NCBI RefSeq assembly: GCF_008831285.2 | Contig: NC_045144.1 | Coordinates: forward strand, 11,447,672 to 11,511,671 | Reading direction: 5' to 3' | From: Nymphaea colorata | Lineage: Eukaryota > Streptophyta > Magnoliopsida > Nymphaeales > Nymphaeaceae | DNA: 64,000 bases | Shown: positions 1 through 9,600 of the stretch, one piece after another | Layout of the letters: every line of letters starts with the position of its first letter | Numbering within the stretch: position 1 is the first letter of the stretch | Position numbers and translations under genes: made by a program | Notes under the pieces: generated by a model | The model's input: the letters and a program-made list of their open reading frames with translations, nothing else | What the model was told of the DNA's origin: nothing | Database searches by the model: none

Positions 1-499
1 TAAGAAGGTGAGAACACGTCCCCAAACTACAATCCATCCAACAGCCACAAAAGAGTCGAAATCAGCAAAAATTGAGTTTAAGAGAGGGGTCTGTCATTAG
101 AAGAGGCCCACGGTAGTAGTATGGGAGGCTGAAAACGGGTGAGTGAGGGGGAAACAAGGGATCGGGTGAGGGAGACAGGTTTGGCATAAGAGAGCAAGAG
201 AGAGCATAGGGAGTGTTTGGTTGAGGGAGAGGGCTCGAGCAGGGAGGATTCAGATAGATGGGAGAGAGAGCATGAGAGTGGCGGAAAGGAGGAAACAGTA
301 CGGGAGAGAGAGGGATTGGTGCGGTGAAGGGTGAGCGAGAAAAAGAAGAAAGAAAGGACAGGGAAGGACCGGCGTTTCTCACCGGGGGAAACGCTGAGGA
401 AGGCGAGGGAGAAGGGGGCGTTGAGCTCCTCTACGCACGTGGAGCTCGGGTCTGGGTCTGGACCTTGACCCGACCCGACCTAAAATGACGAGCGTTATA
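1..499 (-). mobile_element. Diverged gypsy (chromovirus-type) LTR fragment
   Basis: Read on the minus strand, this begins near 499 with TATAACGCTCGTC, which aligns with the start TGTAATGCTCGTT of the long LTRs at 6696 and 14593. A run of GGGTCGGGTC and GTCCAGACCC motifs, a CT-rich stretch and the shared block ACTACTACCGTGGG (near 110-123 in complement) follow in the same order as in those LTRs. Similarity is partial, so this is an older or different subfamily copy. It runs off the left edge of the window; whether it is a solo LTR or the end of an element cannot be seen. Reading frames in it are shadows of the CT-rich composition. Confidence 0.65.
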
Positions 500-1226
500 G
501 CAATAGCAGTCGTACATACTGAACCTTGTTATAAACCTATCTTATCTAGGAAATCAAAGAAAGTATAAGCAAAACAATAGTCATAAAATTATGCATCCAC
601 ATATCAATAAAATACAAGGAAAACTGCAAAGTTTAAAGGCACAGATAAAGGAGTACTAGTATTTTAATAGAATTGAAAAGTTAAAACGAACAGAAAATGA
701 ACAATACAAACTGAAAAGCATGATATAAGTTTATTTTGCAGAAAACTACTTTTTTCTACAAGCAGGTTTCACACAAAACAAGAAAAGCATGCATTCACAG
801 TAAAAAAAAAAGAAACATATTGAAGCAGCCATCAATCAAGAAGAGGACGAGCAAATAGTAGTTGCCAGACAATAGGAAAACACCACTGGTGATGCAAGGG
901 TTTGCTGGAAAAAGAAAACATCCAAAGTGACCAAAAGAAAAGGCAAGACATTCTTTCGCTGGAGCAGATGCCGGTTGCCAGAAAATTTCGCCGTCTCTTT
1001 GGCAATCTTATCATTGGCGGCGTAGAGGAACCACACCAATCCATCCTGAACTTGGTGGCTAAACTTTACTGCAGTGACGATACTCTTAGTTTCTATAGAG
1101 AGGTTTAGGTTTTTATCGTACATACATGGAATTTTTTTTAAAAAAAAAACAATCTTAAGATGAAAATGGACTCCAGTAATTTTGATCGGTCTAGAAAAGG
1201 ACGAACATGGTCCTAGGGGCATTGAT
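500..1226. other. Unassigned AT-rich segment with one exon-like frame
   Basis: No recognised gene. On the minus strand, about 1107 down to 966, an open stretch reads as plausible protein (SIETKSIVTAVKF, then DGLVWFLYAANDKIAKE), which could be an exon of an unidentified gene. Flanking sequence is AT-rich with no convincing continuation on either side. I do not assign a function. Confidence 0.3.
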
Positions 1227-1417
1227 TGTTTAGAAACAATAAAAACAAGTAGAATGATGAACAAACACGGATGTAACGTGGAAAACCCTTCAACAAAGAG
1301 AAAAAAACCACGAGTGAGGAGGACTGGTGCCCACTAGCAACCAGACACTCTCTCTCTTAGATTTTCATTCACACTTAGAAATTAGGGTTTACACAGGTTA
1401 AATAGGGCCAACAGTAA
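1227..1417 (-). mobile_element. Copia-2 3' LTR, distal part
   Basis: This is the continuation of an LTR split by the insertion of Copia-1; the other part is 4870-4928. On the minus strand it reads away from the junction through a CTATTTAACC TATA-like stretch and then through GAAGGGTTTTCCACGTTAC and GTGTTTGTT, a motif order common at the 3' end of copia LTRs. It ends near TTTCTAAACA at 1227. Combined with the other part the LTR would be about 250 bp. The outer boundary is inferred from the TG...CA rule only. Confidence 0.55.
1413..1417. repeat. Target-site duplication of Copia-1 (left)
   Basis: AGTAA lies immediately outside the left LTR end of Copia-1 and is repeated at 4865-4869 immediately outside the right end. 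A 5-bp duplication is the usual integrase footprint of Ty1-copia elements. Confidence 0.75.
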
Positions 1418-1633
1418 TGTTGCAAATTGAGAGAGACGAAAGAGATGTCGAGGAAAGGAGAGAACTAGAGAGAGAGAGAGCCAAAAGGATTAATTCATTT
1501 ACGTAACCCTAATCTTTTTTAAAAGAGATTAGGGATGGCTGTAAACACTTTACAAAAACAGTCCAAAAACTATAAGAAAATGTTTAAATACATCCTTTCT
1601 AAGTTTCTAATATTTCAAAAATACTCTTTAACA
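1418..1633 (-). repeat. Copia-1 3' LTR
   Basis: On the plus strand it runs from TGTTGCAAATTG to CTCTTTAACA. It contains the inverted motif CCCTAATC...GATTAGGG, which recurs in the Copia-3 LTR, and a GA-rich stretch. It matches 4647-4864 almost base for base. The polypurine tract GAGGGAGAG (minus strand, 1634-1644) abuts it. Confidence 0.85.
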
Positions 1634-1640
1634 CTCTCCC

Positions 1641-2960
1641 TCAAGCTGGGGCATATATATCAATCATGCTCAGCTTACTATAACATCTCAGGAAATCGCC
1701 TATGGGAAGAGCCTTGGTGAGGATATCAGTTGCCTGATCTTCTGAGGAGACATGAATAGTGCTAGCAATTCCTTCTTGAACTAAGTCTCGAATATAGTGG
1801 CAATCCACTTCATTGTGTTTAGTCCTCTCATCAAAGACATGATTGTTAGCAATATATGTAGCTGCCTTGTTGTCACAATACATCTTCATTGAGAGATTCA
1901 CTGAAATACCCAACTCCAAAAGTAGTGATCTAACCCACAACATTTCAGCTGCAGTTTGAGCCATAGCCCTATATTCTGACTCAACACTAGAATGAGCCAC
2001 CACATTTTGCTTCTTGCTCTTTCAGAAAATAAGATTACCTCCCACAAAGACACAAAAACCTGTAATAGACTTCTTTTCATCTACAGATCCAGCATAATCA
2101 GCATCACTATAAGCTTCGATGTCAACACATTCTCCCTTTTTGAACCATAACCCCTTTTTCGGAGCTGATTTCAAGTATCTGACAATCATTAGAGCAGCAT
2201 CCCAATGAACCTTCTGAGGTTTTTCCATGAGCTGGCTTACTTATTCATAGCGAAGATAATGTCAGGGCGAGTGACAGTCAAATATAATAGTTTCCCTATC
2301 AGGGATCTTTAAGATCTAGAGTCAAACGGCTCTGAGTCATCATCATGTATACGAATGCGGGGATTCATGGGAAGTGTGGCAGGTTTAGCCCTCAAAGTCC
2401 TGTTTTCTGTAGAAGATCAAGGACATATTTCTTTTGAGACACTACAACTCCTTTATTACTACAAGCCACCTCAATACCATGAAAATAGCGGAGTTGTCCA
2501 AGGTCTTTAGTAACAAAGTGTTGCTGTAAAAACTCCTTTGTTTGAGCTATTTTTTGATCATTTTCTCCGGTAAGAACAATATCATCCACATAGACAAACA
2601 ATATCACCATTCCTGATGAGCCTCGCTTGATAAACAATGAGTGATCAAGCTGGAATCGGTGAAATCCACACTTAGATAACACCTTAGTAAGCTTCTGGAA
2701 CCATGCACGAGGACTTTGTTTGAGTCCATAAATAGCCTTTTTTAATTTGCATACCTTGGAACACTCCCCATCGCTCAAAACCAGGTGGTTGCTGCATATA
2801 GATGGTTTCAGAAAGGTCTTCATATAGAAAGACATTTTTCACATCCAGCTGAAAGAGAGGTCACTCTCGTTGGACAACAAGAGATATAATCAATCGAATA
2901 GTGCCCAACCGAGCCACAGGCGAAAATGTCTCAAAGAAGTCAATACTATAAGTTTGAGTA
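1641..2960 (-). pseudogene. Copia-1 reverse transcriptase / RNase H remnant
   Basis: Reading leftward from the 5S junction, the frames encode the start of a copia reverse transcriptase (FFETFSPVARL, about 2943-2890), then KLKKAIYGLKQSPRAWF and the catalytic YVDD (FVYVDDIVLTGE, about 2600), then RNase H (DADYAGS near 2100, YCDNKAATY near 1880) ending at a stop at 1641. The pieces lie in different frames (2392-2835, 2022-2228, 1641-2003), so several frameshifts or stops disable it. In the family this region copies the element RNA into DNA inside virus-like particles. The amino-terminal half of pol is missing. The closest relative in the window is Copia-3. Confidence 0.85.
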
Positions 2961-3110
2961 GCGTTGCGCGGGCCCTCGCCTGGACCTCCTCCGTCGGGGG
3001 GGGGCGGCCCACGTGGTGGCCAAGAAAAGGAGCGCAATGAGCACGCCGCGGCGGTTCGTGCGCGGGAGGCGGGCAAAAGACGGGAAGGGAAAGCGGTGCC
3101 GGGCAAAAAG

Positions 3111-3229
3111 GGGATGCAACACGAGGACTTCCCAGGAGGTCACCCATCCCAATACTACTCTCGCCCAAGCACGCTTAACTTCGGAGTTCTGATGGGATCC
3201 GGTGCGTTAGTGCTGGTATGATCGCACCC
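3111..3229 (-). rRNA. 5S ribosomal RNA, copy 1
   Basis: The 119-base minus-strand sequence runs from GGGTGCGATCATACCAGCAC to TCCTCGTGTTGCATCCC, the standard plant 5S rRNA, with the internal promoter region intact. Upstream are the plant 5S external elements: a TATA-like ATAAGTG about 29 bases before the start, GC at -12/-11 and C at -1. Directly downstream is a T5 run typical of RNA polymerase III termination. It looks potentially functional as a gene, although its position in a retrotransposon is unusual. Confidence 0.95.
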
Positions 3230-3542
3230 GCTAGGAGGTGCGAAGACAATTCACTTATGCGCAACGCGGCCCGTCGAAACACCCTCCCGCTGGCCACGGA
3301 AGAATACAAAAAGAAGCGGGGGAAAAAGAAAAAAAAAACTATCTTCGGATTACCGATTTGCTCCCCGTCGAGCGTGGGCGACGGGAGCATGCTGCGTTGC
3401 GCGGGCCCTCGCCTGGACCTCCTCCATCGCGGGGGGCGGCCCACGTGGTGGCCTAGCAGAGGAGCGCGATGAGCACGCCGCGGCGGTTCGTGCGTGGGAG
3501 GCGGGCAAAAGACGGGAAGGGAAAGCGGTGCCGGGCAAAAGG

Positions 3543-3661
3543 GGGATGCAACACGAGGACTTCCCAAGAGGTCACCCATCCCAATACTACTCTCTCCCAA
3601 GCACGCTTAACTTCGGAGTTCTGATGGGATCCGGTGCGTTAGTGCTGGTATGATCGCACAT
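3543..3661 (-). rRNA. 5S ribosomal RNA, copy 2
   Basis: Same 119-base gene with a few changes: the first two bases are AT instead of GG, and there are substitutions in the GGGCGAGAG and CTCCTGGG segments (GGGAGAGAG, CTCTTGGG). The upstream TATA-like, GC and -1 C signals are preserved. The downstream T run is shortened to four. Confidence 0.93.
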
Positions 3662-3976
3662 GCTAGGAGGTGCGAAGACAATTCACTTATGCGCAACGCG
3701 GCCCGTCGAAACACCCTCCCGCTCGCCGCGGAGGAATACGAAAAGAAGCGGGGGAAAAAGAAAAAAAAAAAACTATCTTCTGATTACCGATTTGCCCCCC
3801 GTCGAGCGTGGGCGACGGGAGCATGATGCGTTGCGCGGGCCCTCGCCTGGACCTCCTCCATCGCGGGGGGCGGCCCACGTGGTGGCCGAGCAGAGGAGCG
3901 CGATGAGCACGCCGCGGCGGTTCGTGCGCAGGAGGTGGGCAAAAGACGAGAAGGGAAAGCGGTGCCGGGCAAAAAG

Positions 3977-4095
3977 GGGATGCAACACGAGGACTTCCTA
4001 TGAGTTCACCCATCCCAATACTACTCTCGCCCAAGCACGCTTAACTTCGGAGTTCTGATGGGATCCTGTGCGTTAGTGCTGGTATGATCGCACCC
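3977..4095 (-). rRNA. 5S ribosomal RNA, copy 3
   Basis: Same gene; the start GGGTGCGATC is canonical. It carries substitutions in CACAGGATCC (normally CACCGGATCC) and in the GGTGAACTCATAGGAAG segment (normally GGTGACCTCCTGGGAAG), so it is the most diverged in its 3' half. External promoter signals and a T5 terminator remain. Confidence 0.93.
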
Positions 4096-4200
4096 GCTAG
4101 GAGGTGCGAAGACAATTCACTTATGCGCAACGCGGCCCGTCGAAACACCCTCCCGCTCGCCGCGGAAGAATACGAAAAGAAGCGGGGGAAAAAGAAAAAA

Positions 4201-4633
4201 GATATTGCTCCTCATGTCAAAACTGCATCTTCAAACAACAATGTGACTTCCCACACAGCAGCAAAAAGGGCAGATCTGATATATTATTTCGTAGATTTTC
4301 TTCACAGCAGTAGAAAATCAGATCTGATAAGCAGATCTGAGCGACATAGATATTCTTCCATGGCAACAGAAACTCAGATCTGAAACATCCTTATCAGATC
4401 CACAATCTTCTTCCATGGGAGCAACTTCATCAACATTTCTCCATGTCTTCCACGGCAACAACACAAGGGCGCTAATCACGTTTCTACATGTTAAACGTGA
4501 TTAGCCCCTTTTACCAAACAGATTACTTGCTTTTCTTGAAGTCAGCAAAAAATATACGCGTGAACCCTAACTTGGAGGAAGAGGCGAGAGATGAAGGAAC
4601 GTGAAACACTAGATAGCACAGTCCTAGATCTAG
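4201..4633 (-). other. Copia-1 untranslated leader / gag upstream remnant
   Basis: Sequence between the primer binding site and the 5S junction. It contains several CAGATCTGA motifs and a small inverted pair, CTAATCACGTTT...AAACGTGATTAG (about 4471-4505). No gag domain is recognisable. It ends abruptly at the A-rich 5S spacer. Confidence 0.6.
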
Positions 4634-4646
4634 GGCTCTGATACCA
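4634..4646 (-). promoter_or_regulatory. Copia-1 primer binding site (initiator Met tRNA)
   Basis: The minus strand reads TGGTATCAGAGCC directly after the 5' LTR end ...GCAACA. This matches the 3' end of plant initiator methionine tRNA, the usual copia primer, and fixes both the orientation and the LTR boundary. Confidence 0.9.
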
Positions 4647-4864
4647 TGTTGCAGATTGAGAGAGACGAGAGAGATGTCGAGGAAAGGAGAGAACCAGAGA
4701 GAGAGAGAGAGCCAAAAGGATTAACTCATTTACGTAACCCTAATCTCTTTTAAAAGAGATTAGGGCTGGCTGTAAACACTTTACAAAAACAGTCCAAAAA
4801 ATATAAGAAAATGTTTAAAGACATCCTCTCTATCTTTCTAATATTTTAGAAATACCCTTTAATA
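4647..4864 (-). repeat. Copia-1 5' LTR
   Basis: Plus-strand sequence from TGTTGCAGATTG to CCCTTTAATA. It aligns with the 3' LTR at 1418-1633 with about 14 visible differences, including a C-to-T change in the terminal AACA. AGTAA (4865-4869) follows as the right target-site duplication. Confidence 0.85.
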
Positions 4865-4869
4865 AGTAA

Positions 4870-4928
4870 CACACTGGATCGGGTCCAGATCCAGACCCAA
4901 ATATATGACCCAAATATAATATATGTCA
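4870..4928 (-). mobile_element. Copia-2 3' LTR, proximal part
   Basis: Minus-strand TGACATATATTATATTTGGG starts the LTR directly after the polypurine tract GAGGGGGAGTCT (4929-4940). The LTR is interrupted after about 60 bases by Copia-1 and continues at 1417. The pol stop codon TGA overlaps the first bases of the LTR. Confidence 0.7.
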
Positions 4929-6695
4929 AGACTCCCCCTCAAGTTGGGCATACATATCAAATATGCCCAACTTGAATACATTTCTCTCAAACTGAGTCAA
5001 ATGTAAGAGTTTAGTCAGAACATCAACAGTTTGGTATTTAAACTTCATATATGGTAGAATCAACTCTTTGGCATCAATTCTCTCCCGGATGAAGTGACGG
5101 TCAATCTCAACATGTTTTGTTCGGTCATGTAACACAGGATTATTGGCCAGATTGATTGCGGACTTGTTATCACAGTACATCTTCATATGTCCTTCAGTCT
5201 CTATCCCAATATTAGTTAGCAATACTTTCAGCCACAATAATTCTGACACTCCAATAGCAATAGCCCTATATTCAGCCTCTGCACTTGAGCGGGAACAAAT
5301 ATCTTGTCTCTTACTCCTCCAAACAACAAGATTTCCCTCCAAGTGGACGCAGTACCCTGAAGTAGATCTTCTAGTATCAACACAGTCTGCCCAGTCTGCA
5401 TATGAATACCTTTCAATCTCAATTGGCCCTTGTTTCACATATAGAGACCCTTTGCCAGGATTCCTCTTCAAGTAGCACAAAATTCTATCAACAACCTTCA
5501 AGTGAATATCTGTAGGAGCATGCATGAACTGACTCATCACATTTACAGCAAAGGTGATATCAGGTCTAGCCAGAGTGAAGTAGATCAATCTTCCAACCAG
5601 ACGTTGATACCTCCCCTTAGCCTCTTCACAAAGAGGTTCTCCATCCTTAATATTGAGTTTGTGTCCGGCATCTAGAGGAGTAGAAGTCGGTCTACACCCT
5701 AGTTTTTCTGTCTCCTTCAGTAAATCCAAGGTATACTTCCTTTGATTTAGCACAAGGGTCGTACCTGATCTAGCAATTTCAATACCCAGAAAACACCTTA
5801 GTTTGCCAAGGTCCTTGAGATGAAATTCGACAGCCAGTAAACCCTTTAATCTTGTTATCTCATCTTCATCATCACATGTAACAATCATATCATCAACATA
5901 CACTAACAAAAGAGTAACCTTACCCTCCTTTCTTTTTACAAATAGAGTATGATCTGTGTTTCCTTGACTGTAGCCATGTTGTCTCATTACAAATCTAAGG
6001 CATTCAAACCATGCTCGGGAAGACTGCTTGAGCTCATACAATGCCTTCTTCAGTTTACAACATTTTTCCGGTTTCTCATATCCTGGGGTCATACACATAT
6101 ACACTTCTTCTTCAAGATCTCCATTGAGAAAAACATTCTTCACGTCAAGTTGGTATATCTTCCACTCCTTCAACACTGCTAGAGAAATAATAACTCTAAT
6201 AGTATTCATCTTCACAACAAGAGCAGAAGTCTCCAAGTAGTCAATCTCATATTTCTGACTAAACCCCTTGGCAAACAGGTGAGCTTTGTACCTCTCAACA
6301 CTCCCATCTGGTTTGTACATATTGGTATAGACCAACTTGGATCCAACCAGATGAGCCACTTCAGAGATCTCCACCACTTCCCACATCCGGTTTTTGCTCA
6401 AGGCTTCCATCTCTTCTTGCATTGCGTGAGTCCATTTGGGATCACTCTGAACCTCTGTAACAGTCCTGAGAATCACAACCAAAGAAAGAGACGATACAAA
6501 GCATTTGTAATCATTGCTCAGTCGAGAATATGATACAAAGTTACCAATAGGGTGTTGAGTACATGACCTGACATGCTTTCTCAGGGCAATGGGAAGCTCC
6601 TTATTTTCAGTTTCTGTCTGAATGTCTTTCTCTTTTGTGTTGAGCACGACTTGGGTCATCCAGGGAAGAAATAGCATTGGTATTAGGAGTAGTAT
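4926..6695 (-). CDS. Copia-2 pol: reverse transcriptase and RNase H (interrupted)
   Basis: An uninterrupted frame on the minus strand encodes a Ty1-copia reverse transcriptase (DPKWTHAMQEEMEAL, MYKPDGSVERYKAHLFAKG, YQLDVKNVFLNGDLEEEVYM, LKKALYELKQSSRAWF, catalytic YVDD near 5895) followed by RNase H (DWADCVDTRRSTSGYC, SAEAEYRAI, YCDNKSAINLANNPV) and a stop at 4926. This is the 3' half of a copia polyprotein. The frame stays open to 6977, but everything above 6695 is antisense of the chromovirus LTR and not copia protein. The upstream integrase part lies at 18721-19023, displaced by the chromovirus. The frame carries no internal stop, so decay since insertion is modest. Confidence 0.88.
   Translation of the reverse strand: MLLLIPMLFLPWMTQVVLNTKEKDIQTETENKELPIALRKHVRSCTQHPIGNFVSYSRLSNDYKCFVSSLSLVVILRTVTEVQSDPKWTHAMQEEMEALSKNRMWEVVEISEVAHLVGSKLVYTNMYKPDGSVERYKAHLFAKGFSQKYEIDYLETSALVVKMNTIRVIISLAVLKEWKIYQLDVKNVFLNGDLEEEVYMCMTPGYEKPEKCCKLKKALYELKQSSRAWFECLRFVMRQHGYSQGNTDHTLFVKRKEGKVTLLLVYVDDMIVTCDDEDEITRLKGLLAVEFHLKDLGKLRCFLGIEIARSGTTLVLNQRKYTLDLLKETEKLGCRPTSTPLDAGHKLNIKDGEPLCEEAKGRYQRLVGRLIYFTLARPDITFAVNVMSQFMHAPTDIHLKVVDRILCYLKRNPGKGSLYVKQGPIEIERYSYADWADCVDTRRSTSGYCVHLEGNLVVWRSKRQDICSRSSAEAEYRAIAIGVSELLWLKVLLTNIGIETEGHMKMYCDNKSAINLANNPVLHDRTKHVEIDRHFIRERIDAKELILPYMKFKYQTVDVLTKLLHLTQFERNVFKLGIFDMYAQLEGES
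6691..6695. repeat. Target-site duplication of the chromovirus (left)
   Basis: AGTAT precedes the LTR start TGTAATGC and recurs at 18716-18720 right after the last LTR end GTGTGACA. This shows that the whole 12-kb block between them occupies one insertion site. Confidence 0.8.
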
Positions 6696-9600
6696 TGTAA
6701 TGCTCGTTGGTTCGGCGGGTCGGGTCGAGCTAGGGTCCAGACCCGGAACCGACCCCCACTCGCGTAAGGGCCCGACGCGAGGCCCTTCTCCCTCGCCTTT
6801 CCCTTCCTTCTTTGTTGTCTCCGGTGGTTTCCTGTGGCAGCGCAGAGGGAGGAGAGTGACGGTTGGGTGGTGGTGGCTGGAACGGCGACGGCGACGGCGA
6901 CGGAGGTGGCAGTGGCGGCGGCGGCGGCTGGGTAAACCCTCTCTCTCTCGTGCGATTTTTCTTGCTCTGCCACTCATGCCCTTTTGTTTGTTTTGCTCTC
7001 TGCCGCACGTCCCCTCTTCTTCTCTCTCGCCATTTTCTTTCCCCTCTTTCCGCTGGTTCTCTACCGCTCGACCCTCTTCTCACTCACCCGCACTCCCCCG
7101 CCTGCTCTTTCTCTCTCTTCTCACCCCACGGCCGTTTTCCCCCTTGACCGAACCCTTCCTCTCTCTGTCTCTCCTCTCTGTCAGCGTCCCTTTTCTTTGT
7201 TTATTTCAGTTTTTTTCCCCCACTACTACCGTGGGTCTTTCCTAGCAACAGAGTTTGTGTTAAACTTTTTGGGCGTTTGGGGTTGGTTTGCAGTTTAGGG
7301 GACGTTTTCCCCTCTTACCTGCTAGTAGGCTGTGTAGTGAGCAGCGACAGCAAGCAATCTCGAGCATTGGCACTTGATCGGACGTGTGAAGTGGTTGCTA
7401 GAAGGGTTGTAGCAGTTTGGACGCTTGTTTTGGGGTGAGCAATACCTAATCAAGCTCAAAATGATGAGTATTTATCTTTTAGAGCATGTATAATTATGGT
7501 TCGAGCATGCTAGAGCTTAGAATTGATGATTTTAGGACGCATGTTAGTAATTTTGTTTTTGGGGGAAACTTAGGATTTGCGTTGGAAAGTGATGATTCAT
7601 GTACTTAATGATCGTTTTAGCATGATGGATTAATTTTCGAAGCTTTAGGGAAGCATGGTAGAGATTGTGTGGTTGTGGGGAAGATTTAGAACCATCTTAG
7701 GGAGTGTAGCGCAGACTTCGGTAAACAGGTGTATCATGAAGTTCTTTAGGGATATATGCGTATTGGGATGTGACTTGAGGTTGATGCCTTACTTAAAGAA
7801 CGTTATTGAGAAAGGAATTAGTGATGGTTTGATTGATGGTTGAAGGCTTTGATAATTCAAGGCAACGTCAAGACGTAAAGGAGGAGGCCTTGTGGAGAGC
7901 CCGTTGGTCGACACTACCTGTCGATACCCTCTTGAGGCGCTGACACGTGCCTCAAGGATTTTATTTTTGTATCTGTTCGTTTCTATTTGATTGGTGTAGG
8001 TATCTAGTAGAAACCTTATTCTTGTTTATGTTTGCAGGTGCACCGGGCTCATCCCGTCGACCTTGAGTTCGAAGCTTGAGGCATTTTGAAGAATTTGGTG
8101 AGCGCGCCACAGGTATGGCAACTTTCCAGGCAAATTCCTGCCTGGGGCAATTGTGTGATTGGGTGCTCCTAGGATCAAGGGATCCTAGGATTGTGATGTT
8201 AATTGATTGACTGTTTTGTGATTGAGTATGTGTATGTTGCTTACATGATATGAATGGGTTAGAAAGATTATTAGTCATTCGATTTAAAAATGTTACGCAT
8301 TGGCATGTGCATGCTAGAATTGATATCTGTTTAGGACAGATGAGGTGGGGTATCGAGTCGAGTGTCTCCTCGACCCCAATTGTGCATTAGAAAGCATCAT
8401 AGAATGATAACTGCATAGGACAGCTACGAGCCAACCGCAGATCGAGACTACTCTCTGTGGATTGGCTAAGTTTTTCGAAGAGGTGATTGACATGATTGAT
8501 GTGAGGATTGATGTGATGATTGATATGAATGTGTATGTTGTTGCATATGCATTGCCATGGGCAATGATGCAAATGGATGTTTTGGAGGGTAGTTGTACCC
8601 GTATGGTATGACGGCTAGCAATGACTGTTACTGTATGTATAGACCTCATGTGGAGGTAATCGGAGGTGTGGGTGCACTCGGGAAGTGTACTGACCTCGTG
8701 TGCTAGCCAGTCATCTTATGAATGTGTAACTATAATGATAAGAATGAATAACTAAGAGATGAGAGACCAGTGGGATGTGGCTATGTGTTTGGGAGACGTC
8801 CCCCTTGATTGCCACTGGTCTCGCCTGTCAGAGCGCAGGCGGTGCAAGGCCCCAGGGTTCTGTTGTGTGTTGTGCTTGGAGCGTTGAGCTCCTGCCTTCC
8901 CAACCTGGGTGTCCTAGGGAAGGCTGAGTATCTCACCTTGGACGTCACACATCCAGGGATGAGTGCTCTACCGCTGCAGCGGGTGAAATGGATCCATACT
9001 GTTATGGGCCACCACGGGGGTTGTCTCTCGGCTGTAGGCCGCCCGCGGTGTGCACGTGCCTGTGTTGCACCCACAGGAACTGTTAATGCACTAAAGTTAA
9101 TGAAAATGCAAAGTGTTTGACAGAATGCATGTGACTGACGTATATGTGATTGATATGAATGCAAGTGTTATGTTTAAGCATGCTTCGCATGTGACTGATG
9201 TTGGGTTAGTGTGGCCATCAAGTGGCTTTTACGTGTCGCACTCAGACGCGACATGACGATAGATGGGTTGATATTTGTCCCTTTATTTGAGCCTTACTTG
9301 AGAGGGTTTGGCATTTTTCTGGCTTGTTGCCATACTGCGAAGGCTGAGCCTTCAGTTGTTTTCTTTTTCAGGTTTTGGCGGACCCGGGGCAACAGGTTGA
9401 GCGGATGGCTTCACTCACGTCCTACTGGGGTGGTTTTGGTATTGTCGTTTGTAGTGCCGGCGCGTCATGTTTTGGTTTTATTGATGTCTTCTTTTTGTTA
9501 GGCATCAATGTTATTGATTTTGGGGCATTTTGGTCATGCACATAGATGTGAATTTGTATGAAACAAAAGGGTTATATTAATGCTTTATGTTTGCCCCATT

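Larger units (their letters stand above)
2961..4200 (-). repeat. 5S rDNA tandem array, about 2.9 units, inside Copia-1
   Basis: Three head-to-tail units with spacing 432 and 434 bp (gene starts in plus coordinates 3111, 3543, 3977), each a 119-bp 5S gene plus a GC-rich spacer of about 315 bp. The spacer copies are nearly identical to each other. The array begins abruptly at 2960/2961 within spacer sequence and ends abruptly at 4200/4201 in the A-rich spacer. Both junctions join directly to copia sequence. The genes point the same way as Copia-1. Open frames across the block are shadows of the GC-rich spacer. Confidence 0.9.
1418..4864 (-). mobile_element. Copia-1: Ty1-copia element carrying a 5S rDNA array
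   Basis: Complete element ends are present: LTRs of 216 and 218 bp, a primer binding site (4634-4646), a polypurine tract beside the 3' LTR, and AGTAA duplications at both flanks. Reading on the minus strand the order is 5' LTR, leader (4633-4201), 5S rDNA array (4200-2961), reverse transcriptase and RNase H (2960-1641), 3' LTR. Gag, protease and integrase are absent; the 5S block occupies exactly that interval. The element sits inside the 3' LTR of Copia-2. By eye the LTRs differ at roughly 14 positions, so the insertion is not recent. Its own coding region is broken, so mobility would have depended on another element. Confidence 0.85.

Noticed and set aside
62-382. 106-codon minus-strand frame at the left edge
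   Set aside because: CT-rich LTR sequence of low complexity; no recognisable domain.
2861-4058. Multiple overlapping frames on both strands across the 5S block
   Set aside because: They repeat with the 432-434 bp unit and come from GC-rich spacer and 5S gene sequence, not from proteins.
2961-4200. A Cassandra-type TRIM element
   Set aside because: In Cassandra the 5S-like sequence is within short LTRs. Here full 5S units with genomic spacers lie in the internal region and the LTRs lack 5S sequence.
6622-7245. 207-codon frame rich in Ser, Pro, Phe and Arg, repeated at 14597-15145
   Set aside because: It lies in the GC/CT-rich start of the chromovirus LTR; the repeat reflects duplicated LTR DNA, several frames are open at once, and no protein family pattern is seen.
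8781-9164. Frames on both strands in the middle of the LTR (also 16655-16987)
   Set aside because: LTR-internal, not conserved between the LTR copies because of one-base indels.
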